DNA of 64,000 bases from JBFWWP01 sp050246115 (GTDB lineage Bacteria; Planctomycetota; UBA8108; UBA1146; JAJFFE01): assembly GCA_050246115.1 (NCBI GenBank), contig JBFWWP010000003.1, forward strand, positions 241,474-305,473, given 5' to 3'. Shown in pieces: positions 9,118-18,912 of the stretch (position 1 is its first letter; each line of letters starts with the position of its first letter). A program made the translations under genes and the position numbers. Below the pieces are notes generated by a model. The model saw only the letters and a program-made list of their open reading frames with translations, searched no databases and was not told the origin of the DNA.

Positions 9118-9165
9118 GCCCAGATCAAGCCATTCCCAAGCAACTCTGGTTCGCGCTTGCTGAAG
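9118..9165 (+). repeat. Dispersed repeat, long form (divergent copy)
   Basis: It starts GCCCAGATCAAGCC and continues with the shared core AAGCAACTCTGGTTCGCGCT, as in the copies at 24676, 31768 and 55100. The tail of the element is not clearly preserved here. It lies upstream of the channel gene. Confidence 0.55.
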
Positions 9166-9228
9166 CGGATGCGGCTCGGCCGCAGCCACGAGGGGGCCTG
9201 CCGCGCTCCCCCTCGAGAGGATCTGGAA

Positions 9229-9259
9229 CCCAAGTCACGCGGTACGCGCTTGACTTGGG
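9229..9259 (-). terminator. Hairpin 3-prime of mfd, short form of the dispersed repeat
   Basis: The arms CCCAAGTC and GACTTGGG pair around a CGCG-GTA-CGCG tip with a 2-nt bulge. A 14-bp direct repeat (GACTTGGGGCTCAG, 9252-9279) overlaps the hairpin arm and the mfd stop codon. It is probably a termination or 3-prime end structure, without a U-tract. Confidence 0.5.
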
Positions 9260-9275
9260 GCTCAGGACTTGGGGC

Positions 9276-12200
9276 TCAAGTACCGAGAACCGTCGTGACC
9301 ACTTGTGCCAGACTCTCGAGACGCGTCTGCGCAGACGGACGCACGCAGACCTCGCCGTCGGGCAGGTGCACTACTTGCCAGCCGCGAGCGCGGAACTCCT
9401 TCTCGACGCTGCGCGCGTGACCCTCCGTCACGAGCCAACCGTCCTCGAGCCACACCTTGCGGCAGCCGCAACGTCCCAAGTAGATTCGGAGAAGCTGGAG
9501 CTGCAACAAGCTCCGTGTCTCCACCGGAATCTCCCCATAGCGGTCGACGAGGTCGCTCTCGAGATCCGCCACCTCGTCGGCGTCGAGCGCGGTGGCGACC
9601 CCGCGGTAGGCACGGAGGCGGAGCGTGTCCTGGGTGATGTACTCCTCCGGGATGCGAGCCGACCCCGGGATCGCGATCTCTACGTCCGGCGGCTCGCTGT
9701 AAGTCACGCCCTTGAGCTCGGCGACCGCACGCTCCAGGAGGCGGCAGTACAAGTCGTAGCCGATGGTCGCGATGTGCCCGGACTGCTCGCGCCCCAAGAT
9801 GTTGCCGGCGCCGCGGATCTCGAGATCGCGCATGGCGATCTGAAAACCCGAACCCAGCGACGAAAACTCCTCGATGGCCTGTAAGCGGGCCGCAGCCTCC
9901 GGATTGACGGGTCGTTCATCGGGGGTCAGGAAGTAGGCGTACGCCTGGTGCTGCCCACGGCCCACACGGCCGCGCAGTTGGTGCAACTCGGCGAGGCCGA
10001 AACGGTCGGCGCGGTCGACGATCAGCGTATTGGCCGACGGAATGTCCAAGCCACTCTCGATGATCGTGGTCGTGAGAAGAACGTCGAACTCCTTGTGCAG
10101 AAACCCGGTCATACGACGCTCGAGTTCGTGCTCATCCATCTGACCATGCACGTGCACGATGCGCGCCTCGGGCAAGAGCTGCTGGAGATCGAGCTCACGA
10201 TTGCGAATGGAGTGGACGCGATTGTGCACCCAGAAGATCTGCCCGTCGCGATTGAGCTCGCGCAGCGCAATCTCGCGAAAGCGGCGGGGCTCGAAAGGGC
10301 ACACCTCGGTGCGCACTGCCCGGCGGCCCTCCGGAGGTTCCGACAGACTGGAAATGTCGCGCACTCCTGTGAGTGCCATGTGCAACGTTCGTGGGATCGG
10401 GGTCGCCGTCAAGGTGAGAACATCGACGAGCCGGCGCAACTGCTTCAGCTTTTCTTTGTGCACGACGCCAAAGCGCTGTTCTTCATCGATGATGATCAAG
10501 CCGATGTCGGCGAAGCTCACGTCGTTCGAGAGCAGTCGATGCGTGCCGATGAGGATGTCGAGCTTGCCTTCCTGCGCTTGCTTCAGAATGCCAGTCGCTT
10601 CCCCACGGGTACGAAAGCGGCTGATGGCGTCTACTCTCACTGGGAACTCGGCCATGCGCTCACGAAACGTGAGCAGGTGCTGTTGGGCCAGGACCGTCGT
10701 CGGGACCAGCACCGCGACCTGCTTACCCGCTTGAACCACCTTGAAGGCGGCCCGCATCGCGAGCTCGGTCTTGCCGTAGCCGACGTCGCCACACACCAGA
10801 CGGTCCATCGGCTTCGGGGACTGCATGTCCTTCTTGATCGCGACCATGGTTTCGAGCTGATCGCGGGTTTCCTGGAACGGGAACGCCGCCTCGAACTCGT
10901 TCTGGTAGTGATTGTCTTCGGGAAACGAAAAACCGGCGCGCTCAGCGCGTAGCGCCTGCAGCTCCAACATCTCGCTCGCGAGGTCGTGCAGCGCATCGAT
11001 GACCTTCTGCTTGCGCCGCGCCCAGTTGGTCCCCCCCACCTTGTCGAGGAGGGGAACCGCCTTACGAGTGCCCACGTACTTTTGGACGAGATCGATGCGC
11101 TCGGCCGGCACGAGCACGGTGACGCCATCGCGAAACTCCAAGATCAGGTGATCACCCTGCCGGCGACCCCCATCGAGCTGCTGGATCCCCTTGTAACGAG
11201 CCAGGCCGTGGGTCAAGTGCACGACGTAGTCGCCAGGCTCGAGCTCCAGAAAGGTAGCTACTGCCTCGGATCGCTTCTGCTGACGCGCTCGCCGTGCCAT
11301 GGTGCGACTGCGCCCGAGGATCTCACCACCGGCCAGAAAGATCCCTCCGGCCGGCTCATCCCATTCGAACCCGTGGCTGAGGTCACCGAACTCGGGGGTA
11401 CACGTGGCGCCGACGTTGGCTTCGGTGAGGATCTCCTGGAACCGCTCGATCTCCGCTTCCTGGCGGAAGTAGATGCGAACCGGTTTCCCCACGGCAGCCT
11501 CGCTCGCGAGCGCTTCGCACACCCGCTCGAGGCTGCCGCGAAAGCGCTCGGCGCTGCGGACGGGAAGATTGAGAGGACCGCGCCCCGCCTCCGGAGGCAA
11601 CGTTTCGAGCTCGATGCGCGTCAGCTTTCCACATCGTGCCCACAGTTCTGCGGCGACCTTTTCGGCGGTGCGGGGGGCCCATTGTCCGATCAGACTCACG
11701 CATTTCTGCTCCACCTCGCGCGGGGCAAAGAGCACGAGCAAAGTATGGGTCGGAAGTTCGTCGAAGAGCGTGACCTCACGGCCGGTGAAGCCGCGCAGGA
11801 AGTACTCGTCCTTGGGCAAGAGCGTGAGCACGAGCAGTGACACTTCGTTGCCCGACCGCTGGTTCTCGGGCGAGACCGCGCGGATCGAGTCGATCTCGTC
11901 CCCGAAGTACTCCAAGCGGTAGGGATGAGCCCCTTCGCGTGGGTAGATGTCGAAGATCCCGCCCCGGATCGAGAAGTCGCCGGCGCGCGCCACCTGCGGG
12001 AAGCGCCGGTAGCCCGCCTCGACGAGCGCGCGGGCGAGCTCGCCCGGCGGCGAGACATCACCCGGGCGCAGCACGAAGCGACGATCCGGCCCCCCGCTGC
12101 GCGTGCGTGCGACGGGTTGCAGCACGGCTTGCACGGGGGCAACGATGGTCGCGGCGCGCTCAGAGCGCAGGGTCTCGACGGCGGCGGTGCGGCGCGCGAA

Positions 12201-12518
12201 CGTGTCCGGGTCCGGCTCCGACGAGTCTTCGAAGAGCGACTCCCAAGGCGGAAAGTCGTCGACTCCGCGATCGAGAAAGGTCGCCACGTCGCGGCGCGCG
12301 CGCTCGGCCTCATCGAGGCCGGCAGTGAGCACGAGTACCGGTCGCTGCAGCTGCTCGGCCAGGAACGCGATCGCCAGCGCACCCGCGGCATCCCCCGCGC
12401 GCCCGACGGTGATCACGCCACCGCGCTGCACGCGCGTGGCCAGTTCGCGCAGCACTGGAGACGCGGCGAAGACCCGTTGCTGGAGCGGGAGCGACTCCGC
12501 GGCCAAGGGGTTGTTCAA
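9276..12518 (-). CDS. mfd: Transcription-repair coupling factor Mfd
   Basis: 1080 residues, close to the usual 1100-1150. The UvrB-like N-terminal region includes GDFSIRGGIFDIYPREG. The RNA polymerase interaction domain begins near LEPGDYVVHLTHGLARYKGIQ. The translocase has Walker A GDVGYGKTE (about residue 575) and the DEEQ box IIIDEEQRFG (about 676), then motifs TATPIPRTLHMAL and QLRGRVGRG. A C-terminal TRCF domain ends the protein. It binds stalled RNA polymerase, pushes it off DNA and recruits UvrA for repair. The ATG at 12518 gives MNNPLAAES; I see no better start. Confidence 0.97.
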   Translation of the reverse strand: MNNPLAAESLPLQQRVFAASPVLRELATRVQRGGVITVGRAGDAAGALAIAFLAEQLQRPVLVLTAGLDEAERARRDVATFLDRGVDDFPPWESLFEDSSEPDPDTFARRTAAVETLRSERAATIVAPVQAVLQPVARTRSGGPDRRFVLRPGDVSPPGELARALVEAGYRRFPQVARAGDFSIRGGIFDIYPREGAHPYRLEYFGDEIDSIRAVSPENQRSGNEVSLLVLTLLPKDEYFLRGFTGREVTLFDELPTHTLLVLFAPREVEQKCVSLIGQWAPRTAEKVAAELWARCGKLTRIELETLPPEAGRGPLNLPVRSAERFRGSLERVCEALASEAAVGKPVRIYFRQEAEIERFQEILTEANVGATCTPEFGDLSHGFEWDEPAGGIFLAGGEILGRSRTMARRARQQKRSEAVATFLELEPGDYVVHLTHGLARYKGIQQLDGGRRQGDHLILEFRDGVTVLVPAERIDLVQKYVGTRKAVPLLDKVGGTNWARRKQKVIDALHDLASEMLELQALRAERAGFSFPEDNHYQNEFEAAFPFQETRDQLETMVAIKKDMQSPKPMDRLVCGDVGYGKTELAMRAAFKVVQAGKQVAVLVPTTVLAQQHLLTFRERMAEFPVRVDAISRFRTRGEATGILKQAQEGKLDILIGTHRLLSNDVSFADIGLIIIDEEQRFGVVHKEKLKQLRRLVDVLTLTATPIPRTLHMALTGVRDISSLSEPPEGRRAVRTEVCPFEPRRFREIALRELNRDGQIFWVHNRVHSIRNRELDLQQLLPEARIVHVHGQMDEHELERRMTGFLHKEFDVLLTTTIIESGLDIPSANTLIVDRADRFGLAELHQLRGRVGRGQHQAYAYFLTPDERPVNPEAAARLQAIEEFSSLGSGFQIAMRDLEIRGAGNILGREQSGHIATIGYDLYCRLLERAVAELKGVTYSEPPDVEIAIPGSARIPEEYITQDTLRLRAYRGVATALDADEVADLESDLVDRYGEIPVETRSLLQLQLLRIYLGRCGCRKVWLEDGWLVTEGHARSVEKEFRARGWQVVHLPDGEVCVRPSAQTRLESLAQVVTTVLGT

Positions 12519-12915
12519 TGGCCAACCCGTGCGGACGCCGCCGCGCGACAGCCTCCTGGGCCCAATGTCAGCAACCGGCCGCTACAGGGCGCCATTCGTG
12601 TCCTTCCTCGTTGAGCGAGCGCGTAAACGCCACCACCCCACCGAATCCATGGGCGGCTATCGCCTGGACGTGGGGTCGCGATCCGCGGATTCTGTGAGAT
12701 CCACGCCGGTGGCGTCAATGCCCCGAGTGCGAGTTCGCCCCCAGCCGGTAGCCTCCGCGGCGAGTTCGTCGGAACCTCGGGAACGAAGCCGGGCGGATGG
12801 TTGCGCCGCTGCGAATCGGCCGCCAAGATCGTTGGGAACTCGTCGGCGCGCGAGTCGTCTGGGCCGCCGCGCCAGGAGTCACTCGGTGTGAGTCAAAGGT
12901 ACGGAGGTAGCTCTC
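12519..12915. other. Divergent spacer between mfd and the dockerin-like gene
   Basis: About 400 bp that must hold promoters for two divergent genes. I could not identify a convincing -35/-10 pair or repeat. The open frames here run on both strands without ribosome sites and are likely chance in high-GC DNA. Confidence 0.35.
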
Positions 12916-14409
12916 ATGGTCATCCAACGACAGCGCGCGGTCGTGGCCCTCTTCCTTCTTCAGCTACTGGCGGTCGCCGCTCACCGGGCTCCGATGGTGA
13001 ACGCTCAGTGCAACCCGGGAGGTGGCTTGGGTGGGGTGGGCGCCGACATCGTGGTGGGAGACTTGGTCGATGTCAGCACGCAAGGCATCGCCGGCGGCTA
13101 CCGAGCCTATTCGCTGGAAACGGTGCTCTGCAACATCGGCACGGCCGCGATCGGCTGGGTGGCCAACTCCAGCCAGCACCCGATCTGGACACTGAACCTG
13201 TATCGGCTGGAGTCGAATCGGTACGAGCAGATCGCCCACAGCTGGGTGCGTCACGGCTTCTTCCCGCTCCAGCAGAATACTTGTGGCTGCGGCTGCATCC
13301 CGAGCGCCGGGGTCAGCCTCGGTGTGGGCTGTTCGACGGTCAACTCCGCCGGCACGAACGGTCATCAAGAGTCGTTCGCCGCCCGCTCGGATGTCATCGA
13401 TGCACATCTCGCGATTCACCCGGGTCTCGCCGTACTCGCACCGCCGATCGTCGATGTGACCTCGCGGCGCCTGCGGGTATTGGAAGCCGACTTGGACCCG
13501 ACGCTTCATCCTGGGGCCCGTTACTTCCTGGAGCTCATGGTTTTGGCTCCCGACGATGCCGCAGCCGGCAATAATGCCAACAACGCGAGCTACATCGAAC
13601 TGCAGGTCCTTCCCGGAGGATCCTTGGGCACGCTGGGAACGACGCAGCGTCAGCGGCTGGGAATCGAGGCCTGGGCTTCCGCCGACCCGGCAGTGCAGCA
13701 GGTCGAGATCGCGGACCCCGACGGAGCCCGCTTGGTGCTTGCAGCGAGTGTTCGCGACAACGCGAACGGAACCTGGACCTATGAGTATGCCGTGCAGAAC
13801 CTCGACAGTACCGATGGCCTCGAGCGCTTCGCGTTGCCCATCGTGGGCGGCGCCCAGGTGATCGGCACGGACTTTCATGGCCTCGAGCAGCACAGTGGTG
13901 AGATCTACGACGACGTCCCCTGGGTGGCGACGATCACTCCGGGAAGCGAAGTCGCGTGGGAAATCGCCCCCGGAAGCACGAACGCCCTGCGCTGGGGGTC
14001 CCTGTTCAACTTCAGCGTGACGGCAAACGCTCCCCCTGGCCCGATCACGGCGACGCTCGGTTGGTTCGCGCCTGGTTTCCCGAACGATGGGCAGGTGCTC
14101 ACGATGGGCCCGGTTGGAGGCGGCGTGACTTTCGTACGCGGGGACTGCGGCGGCGAAGGTTCGACGAACATCGCGGACGCCGTGCTGCTCCTCGGTGCGC
14201 TCTTCCCCCCGCCGGGCCTGCCGTCCGTTCTGTCTTGCCCCAGTGCTTGCGACGCAAACGACGACGGGGCTCTGAACATCGCGGACGTCGTCGCGCTACT
14301 CGGGTCGCTCTTCGGCTCGCCGACCGTGCCCTTGAGTCCGCCCCTCGCCTGCGGCGTCGATCCCAACCAGGATGGACTGAGCTGCACTTCGTTCCCGGCC
14401 TGTCCGTGA
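12916..14409 (+). CDS. Secreted protein with C-terminal dockerin-like EF-hand repeats
   Basis: 497 residues. A signal peptide (VVALFLLQLLAVAAHRAPMVNA) is followed by a cysteine-bearing N-terminal region (WVRHGFFPLQQNTCGCGCIP) of a kind I associate with planctomycete secreted proteins. The middle is beta-rich. The C-terminus has two dockerin-like calcium repeats, near FVRGDCGGEGSTNIADAVLLL and CDANDDGALNIADVVALLGSL. In many planctomycetes such repeats mark exported proteins, possibly for attachment or assembly. No enzyme motif is visible. GGAGGT sits 7 nt before the ATG. It stands alone, divergent from mfd. Confidence 0.85.
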   Translation: MVIQRQRAVVALFLLQLLAVAAHRAPMVNAQCNPGGGLGGVGADIVVGDLVDVSTQGIAGGYRAYSLETVLCNIGTAAIGWVANSSQHPIWTLNLYRLESNRYEQIAHSWVRHGFFPLQQNTCGCGCIPSAGVSLGVGCSTVNSAGTNGHQESFAARSDVIDAHLAIHPGLAVLAPPIVDVTSRRLRVLEADLDPTLHPGARYFLELMVLAPDDAAAGNNANNASYIELQVLPGGSLGTLGTTQRQRLGIEAWASADPAVQQVEIADPDGARLVLAASVRDNANGTWTYEYAVQNLDSTDGLERFALPIVGGAQVIGTDFHGLEQHSGEIYDDVPWVATITPGSEVAWEIAPGSTNALRWGSLFNFSVTANAPPGPITATLGWFAPGFPNDGQVLTMGPVGGGVTFVRGDCGGEGSTNIADAVLLLGALFPPPGLPSVLSCPSACDANDDGALNIADVVALLGSLFGSPTVPLSPPLACGVDPNQDGLSCTSFPACP

Positions 14410-14464
14410 GGCGCGATGCAGCGTCCCGAAGGCGAATCGCTCCGGTCGGCGAAAGGGCCCTCCA

Positions 14465-14499
14465 ACCCATGTCAAGCGCGTGCTGCGCTTGACTTGGGT
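14465..14499 (-). terminator. Hairpin directly after the rnc stop codon, short form of the dispersed repeat
   Basis: GTCAAGCGC pairs with GCGCTTGAC around a 5-nt loop, and ACCC/GGGT extends the stem across one mismatch. On the minus strand it begins immediately after the rnc TAG, so the family consensus TAGACCCAAGTCAAGCGC includes the stop codon itself. Confidence 0.55.
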
Positions 14500-15240
14500 C
14501 TAGAACAGCGAGTCGATGTTGACGTCGAGGAGGCGTAACGAAGCTTCGGCGGCCGATTGCTCGGCTTCCTTCTTGTTGCAGCCTTCCCCAACTCCGAGCT
14601 TGGTCTTGCCGAGCAGCGCTTGAACGGTGAAGGTCTTGCTGTGATCGGGGCCCGACTCTTGAATGACCTTGTAGGTGGGGGTCTTGCCCTCGTGCTTCTG
14701 CAGGTGCTGCTGCAGGAGCGACTTGTAGTTCAGGGAGTGACGGTTCTGGTTGACGGCGAGAATATGGTGGTACAAGTTGCGCAGACAGAAGTCCCGGGCC
14801 GCGGGAAAACCGCCATCCATGTAGATTGCGCCGACGACGGCCTCGAAGACGTTCGCCAAGAGCGAAGGAGGCAACTGCTTGCGATTGGTGACGCCCTTGC
14901 CGACCTGGAAGGCGACGTCGAGTTCCAGCCGCTCGCTCTCCGCGGCCAAGGTGTTCGTCGAAACGACCACGGACTTGATCTGGGTGAGTTCACCCTCGGT
15001 GCGATCGCCGAAGAAGTTGAACAGAAACTCGGTGATCACCAGCCCGAGAATCGAGTCTCCCAAGAACTCCATGCGCTCGTTGCAAGGTTGGTCGATGGTC
15101 TTGATCGACGAGTGCGTGAGCGCCTGCAGCAGATAGCCCGGGTTCGAAAACTTGTAGCGGATACGCCCCTCGCAGACCTCGAGACGACGGAGGTTTTCAG
15201 GACTGATGTTCCCATGCTCGAAGTCGCGCGGTACGGACAT
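14500..15240 (-). CDS. rnc: Ribonuclease III
   Basis: 246 residues, a normal length. The RNase III signature NERMEFLGDSILGLVITE is at about residues 56-73, with the second acidic cluster in ANVFEAVVGAIYMDGG (about 130-145). A C-terminal double-stranded RNA-binding domain follows (NYKSLLQQHLQKHEGKTPTY to KKEAEQSAAEASLRLL). It cleaves double-stranded RNA in rRNA and mRNA processing. The ATG at 15240 gives MSVPRDFEHG. It is monocistronic here, with a hairpin right after its stop. This matters because long hairpin elements elsewhere in the window could be its substrates. Confidence 0.97.
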   Translation of the reverse strand: MSVPRDFEHGNISPENLRRLEVCEGRIRYKFSNPGYLLQALTHSSIKTIDQPCNERMEFLGDSILGLVITEFLFNFFGDRTEGELTQIKSVVVSTNTLAAESERLELDVAFQVGKGVTNRKQLPPSLLANVFEAVVGAIYMDGGFPAARDFCLRNLYHHILAVNQNRHSLNYKSLLQQHLQKHEGKTPTYKVIQESGPDHSKTFTVQALLGKTKLGVGEGCNKKEAEQSAAEASLRLLDVNIDSLF

Positions 15241-15786
15241 CTGCGGGCCAACACTTCCTAGTCCTTAGTCCTAGTCCTGGTCGGGGTGCTTCCCACACCA
15301 GCCTCTTCGCAACGGGCAGGTGCATGACGAGCACGCGGGCACAGGCGCGCGGTCGACCTCAGTCGTTCACGCACGACCCGGGCGCGCAACACGCACCACT
15401 CGGGGAACCGAGAACTCGAGCGCGCCCGTGGGGCGACGCGCCGCGGATCGAGGACTCGCTGCTCGCAGGCTTGTGCCGAGACGTCTGCGGAGGACGCCGA
15501 CGGCCGGACTCCGCGCGATTCGCGAGGGCGGCAGGGTGGGAAAGGAAGCACCCGAGCCACTGCTGCCGGGGTGCTTTCGCTCACACCGTGCCAAACGGCA
15601 CTCGAGACCCGCGACGCTCGAAACCTTCGATTCAGCCGTCGCTTTGGGGCGACTATAACCGTCCGGGGGTGGTCCGTTCAAGCGACGATCCACCCCGACC
15701 GACGTTGTAGTGTGCTCGACCGACGCGACTCGAGACGTGGACCGCCGACTGTTGGCCAATTCCTACGGACAAGAAGAGGGTGAGCC
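15241..15786. other. Gene-free spacer between rnc and pilT
   Basis: About 545 bp between divergently transcribed rnc and pilT. Near 15258-15280 the heptamer TAGTCCT recurs three times. The open frames (for example 15258-15584 on the minus strand) are Arg/Ser/Ala/Pro-rich with no ribosome site and look like chance. No clear promoter recognised. Confidence 0.35.
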
Positions 15787-16926
15787 GTGACGCAAACGCA
15801 CGATCCCGACATGGGAGTGTATCCCGTGGCGGGCCAACTGATGAGCATTCACGACCTGCTCGCGCGGTTTGCGGATCCCAACTATCGACGCAATGGGATT
15901 CCTCGAATCTCGGATCTGCACTTGAAGGTGGGCGAGCCCGCTCGCTTCCGCTTCGACAGCGAGCTGATTCCCCTGCCGGACGGCGCCCCCATCACGACGA
16001 GCATGATGGACGGCCTCTTGCTTCCGCTCCTCGGACCGGAGCACACGAGCCGGCTGCTCGGATCGACACCCGCTGACATCGACGCCGGCTACGAGTGGGA
16101 GCACATTGGCCTGAGCTTCCGGATCAACGCCTTTCACGACCGCGAGGGTCTGGCGGCGACGATCCGCGTGCTGCCACGCCACATTCCGGACGTCGAGCGG
16201 GTGGGTTTCCCGACCGAGCAACACTGGCGCGACTTGGTCCAGCTCAAGCAGGGGCTGGTCATCGTCACCGGAGTCACGGGCAGCGGCAAATCGACGACCA
16301 TTGCCAGCTTGGTGCAGCACATCAATCGCACGCAGCGTACACGGATCATCACCCTGGAAGATCCGGTCGAGTACGTCCTGCGGAGCGATCGCTCGTTGAT
16401 TTCGCAGCGCGAACTGGGGAAGCACATCCCGAGTTTCGGAGCCGGGCTGCGCAGTGCGCTGCGGGAAGACCCGGACATCATCTTCGTAGGCGAGATGCGG
16501 GATCGTGAAACCGCTGGGCTCGCGCTCACTGCCGCTGAGACCGGACACCTCGTGCTCTCGACGATGCACACGCGCGACGCCAAGGGTGCAATCACCCGAC
16601 TGGTCGATCTCTTTCCTCCCGAGCGCAGCAAGGAGTTGTGTTCGCAGATCTCGTTCAGCCTGCACTCCGTAATCGGCCAGAAGCTGGTGCCGCGGGCCGA
16701 CCGAACCGGACGTCGGGTAGCCATGGAGGTTCTGCGGAACATCCCGGCGATCAGCAACCTGATTCGGACCGGCGCCTGGCACCAGATCTACTCGACCATG
16801 CAGACCCAGTACCGAGAGGGCATCGTGACGCTGGAGCGACACTTGCTCGACTTGGTGACCCAGGGCGAGGTGAACATGGAGGACGCGGTTCGCTCCGCCA
16901 ACGAACCTGCTGTCTTACAGCGTTGA
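15787..16926 (+). CDS. pilT: PilT-type twitching motility ATPase
   Basis: 379 residues. Walker A is GVTGSGKST (about residue 161), the Asp box is RIITLEDPVEY, Walker B is DIIFVGEMRD, and the His box is ETGHLVLSTMHT. All are typical of the GspE/PilT secretion ATPases, and the lack of an N-terminal GspE_N domain places it with PilT/PilU. Such enzymes depolymerise type IV pilin and drive retraction at the inner membrane. No other pilus gene is in the window. The GTG start (MTQTHDPDMG) has GAGGGTGAG just upstream. PilU is an alternative name. Confidence 0.9.
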   Translation: MTQTHDPDMGVYPVAGQLMSIHDLLARFADPNYRRNGIPRISDLHLKVGEPARFRFDSELIPLPDGAPITTSMMDGLLLPLLGPEHTSRLLGSTPADIDAGYEWEHIGLSFRINAFHDREGLAATIRVLPRHIPDVERVGFPTEQHWRDLVQLKQGLVIVTGVTGSGKSTTIASLVQHINRTQRTRIITLEDPVEYVLRSDRSLISQRELGKHIPSFGAGLRSALREDPDIIFVGEMRDRETAGLALTAAETGHLVLSTMHTRDAKGAITRLVDLFPPERSKELCSQISFSLHSVIGQKLVPRADRTGRRVAMEVLRNIPAISNLIRTGAWHQIYSTMQTQYREGIVTLERHLLDLVTQGEVNMEDAVRSANEPAVLQR

Positions 16927-16943
16927 CGCGGGGGACGTTGGAT

Positions 16944-17855
16944 TCAACCGTGGAACAGGTTGCGGACGATATGTCCCGCGATCTGCGGGTTCTCGCGTAA
17001 ACGCCGCAGGGAGTACGCGTGCCATGACCGACCGAAAGGGACGTAGACCCGAAGTGGGTGGCCGGCACGCACGAGTTGGTCTCGCAGGGACTCGGCGACG
17101 CCGAGCAACATCTGGAACTCGTACTGCTCAGGCGGCGTCTTCAACTCGGCGATGAGCGCGATGGCGTGCTCGATGAGCGGGGGATCGTGGGTCGCGATTC
17201 CGACGCGTACGATCCGGCCCTCTAACATTTGGCGCAAGAGCAGACGATAGGAGTCGCGAACCTGTTCGCGATCCCTGAAGGCGATCGCTTCCGGTTCGAC
17301 GTAGATCCCCTTGCAGAGGCGCAAATGGGTCGGCCCCTCGGCCAAGAGGGTGGCAACATCTTCGTGGCTGCGTCGCAAGTACGCTTGGATCACTGCGCCC
17401 GCCGGGTAGCTCGTCCGGTACTGGCGGTAGATTGCGAGCGTGGCGCTGGTGACCGAAGAGTCTTCCATGTCGATGCGGACGAAGTTGTCGTGCTGTTGCG
17501 CGCTGGCCATCAGTTCCCGGACGACTTCGTGGCAAAGTCGCTCGTCGAAGCGGAGCCCCATCTGGGAGAGCTTGATGGAGATGTTGCAGTCGAGCCGCCG
17601 GCGGCTGATCTGGGCCAGAGCCTCCAGGTACAGGTCCTTGCCGGTGTGGACCTCCTCGGCCTTGGTGACATCCTCCCCGAGCACATCGAGGGTCGCCCTC
17701 ATGCCGCGTTGATTGAGATCGGCGACCGTACGCAGGGCGTCATCGAGGCTCTCGCCGGCGATGTAGCGGCGCGAAAAGCGCCACACCAAGGATCGGGGAA
17801 CCGCGGGGAGCACGGAGACGACGGCTCGATTGAACAGACCGGCGAGGGACGCCAT
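16944..17855 (-). CDS. Proline dehydrogenase (monofunctional)
   Basis: 303 residues covering the FAD-binding PRODH beta/alpha barrel. Recognisable parts are NISIKLSQMGL, FVRIDMEDSS, VIQAYLRRSHED, LRLCKGIYVEP, VGIATHDP and the C-terminal RVYVPFGRSWHAYSLRRLRENP, which carries the conserved Tyr/Arg pair that binds proline. It oxidises proline to pyrroline-5-carboxylate. There is no P5C dehydrogenase domain, so that enzyme must be encoded elsewhere. The ATG at 17855 is preferred, with GGAGG upstream at 12 nt. It converges on pilT with a 17-bp gap. Confidence 0.92.
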   Translation of the reverse strand: MASLAGLFNRAVVSVLPAVPRSLVWRFSRRYIAGESLDDALRTVADLNQRGMRATLDVLGEDVTKAEEVHTGKDLYLEALAQISRRRLDCNISIKLSQMGLRFDERLCHEVVRELMASAQQHDNFVRIDMEDSSVTSATLAIYRQYRTSYPAGAVIQAYLRRSHEDVATLLAEGPTHLRLCKGIYVEPEAIAFRDREQVRDSYRLLLRQMLEGRIVRVGIATHDPPLIEHAIALIAELKTPPEQYEFQMLLGVAESLRDQLVRAGHPLRVYVPFGRSWHAYSLRRLRENPQIAGHIVRNLFHG

Positions 17856-18171
17856 GAGTCGCTGTTGCCTCCGAAGCGCCCCTTTCGCGGGGCCAAGAGT
17901 GCGCTTGTGATGGGGTGCGGTTCGACTGGACACTGGGCTCGCGCGAGCCCCGTGGGAAGCTATCACGGAAGACCCAGGAGGAGGAGCGAAACCGATTCCC
18001 CGAGAGTCGACCGGTGCGCGTCGAACCCGCGCGGGTCCCGGTTTTTCGGAACCCAGCGAGAGTCGGGAGGCCCCGCGGCCGAGATGTTGGGTATGCTCCG
18101 TCAGTGGCGTACGCCCCGCGCCACTCGTAGCCGTCCCGGAGCAGCCCGGCCGCCCTTTCATAACAGGCTCA

Positions 18172-18618
18172 TTGGAAGTGAGTTACCGAGTGAGAAACGT
18201 CGCCACGGCCGCCCCCGTCGAGCGCCCGCCCATGACCCTGTTCCTGTGGACGCTGTGCGGCTACCTGGTCGTCGACGCCGGAGTCCGGCTGTGGGGCCTG
18301 GCGAGCGACGTCTCGGCTCGGGGTCAGGTAACCCAAGAACTCCTGCAACGAAACTTCGAGGGGCTCATGTTCGCAACCCTCGATCTCCTGTTGGTGCTGC
18401 AGATCTTCCTGCGCACCCTGGCAGCCCGGATCTTCGGATCGATTCTGTTCGTGTTTCAGATCCTTTCCTCTGCCGTGAGATTCTGCGTCCGAAGTCCGGA
18501 GGTCTGGCTCAGCCTGCAAGTGAGCGAACGGCTGCAGGTCCTCGGTCACATCGTGATCTGCTCGGTCGCGCTCGTGCTGCTGAATCGCCGCCCCACCCGC
18601 GAGGTTCTGCGCTACTGA
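18172..18618 (+). CDS. Uncharacterised small integral membrane protein
   Basis: 148 residues with about four hydrophobic segments (LFLWTLCGYLVVDAGVRL, FATLDLLLVLQIFL, IFGSILFVFQILSSAV, LGHIVICSVALVLL). No family was recognised. The start is uncertain: TTG at 18172, GTG at 18178 and an internal ATG 20 codons in are all possible, and none has a strong ribosome site. It is divergent from proline dehydrogenase. The perfect hairpin at 18661-18679 lies 43 bp past its stop. Confidence 0.65.
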   Translation: MEVSYRVRNVATAAPVERPPMTLFLWTLCGYLVVDAGVRLWGLASDVSARGQVTQELLQRNFEGLMFATLDLLLVLQIFLRTLAARIFGSILFVFQILSSAVRFCVRSPEVWLSLQVSERLQVLGHIVICSVALVLLNRRPTREVLRY

Positions 18619-18660
18619 CCACAGGCGGGCAAATTGCGCGGGGCTCGGCCTTCGCTGCGT

Positions 18661-18679
18661 GGGGCTTCCCGAAAGCCCC
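18661..18679 (+). terminator. Small GC-rich hairpin after the membrane protein gene
   Basis: GGGGCTT and AAGCCCC form a perfect 7-bp stem with a 5-nt loop. There is no T-run after it, so termination is only a suggestion. Confidence 0.35.
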
Positions 18680-18700
18680 CTCGAAATGAACCTAGGCGCA

Positions 18701-18768
18701 CGCGCTTGCTTTGGGTCTGGAGACGATCGAGTCCGTTCGAACACGACAAGCGCTTGATCTGGGGCTAG
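18701..18768 (-). repeat. Two degenerate half-copies of the dispersed repeat
   Basis: Read on the minus strand, CTAGCCCCAGATCAAGCGCT (from 18767) and, about 50 bp further, CAGACCCAAAGCAAGCGCG (from 18719) both match the 5-prime half of the family consensus. They lie upstream of the DUF2071 gene. Confidence 0.45.
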
Positions 18769-18912
18769 TTGCACCTCCGTTTCGGGGGTACACTCGCCGG
18801 TCGCGGAGGGTGGAAAACAGCCACAGCTGGCTACGCGGTCGGTGCGAGTGGTTCGACCGCCTCAGTACAGTGCAGGTTGCCTGTGCAACGGAAGCGACCG
18901 GGAGGTCGGCTC

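Noticed and set aside
15258..15584. 108-residue minus-strand frame upstream of rnc
   Set aside because: Low-complexity Arg/Ala/Ser composition and no ribosome site.
17229..18689. 486-residue open frame on the plus strand opposite proline dehydrogenase
   Set aside because: PRODH motifs are complete on the minus strand; this frame has no domain.
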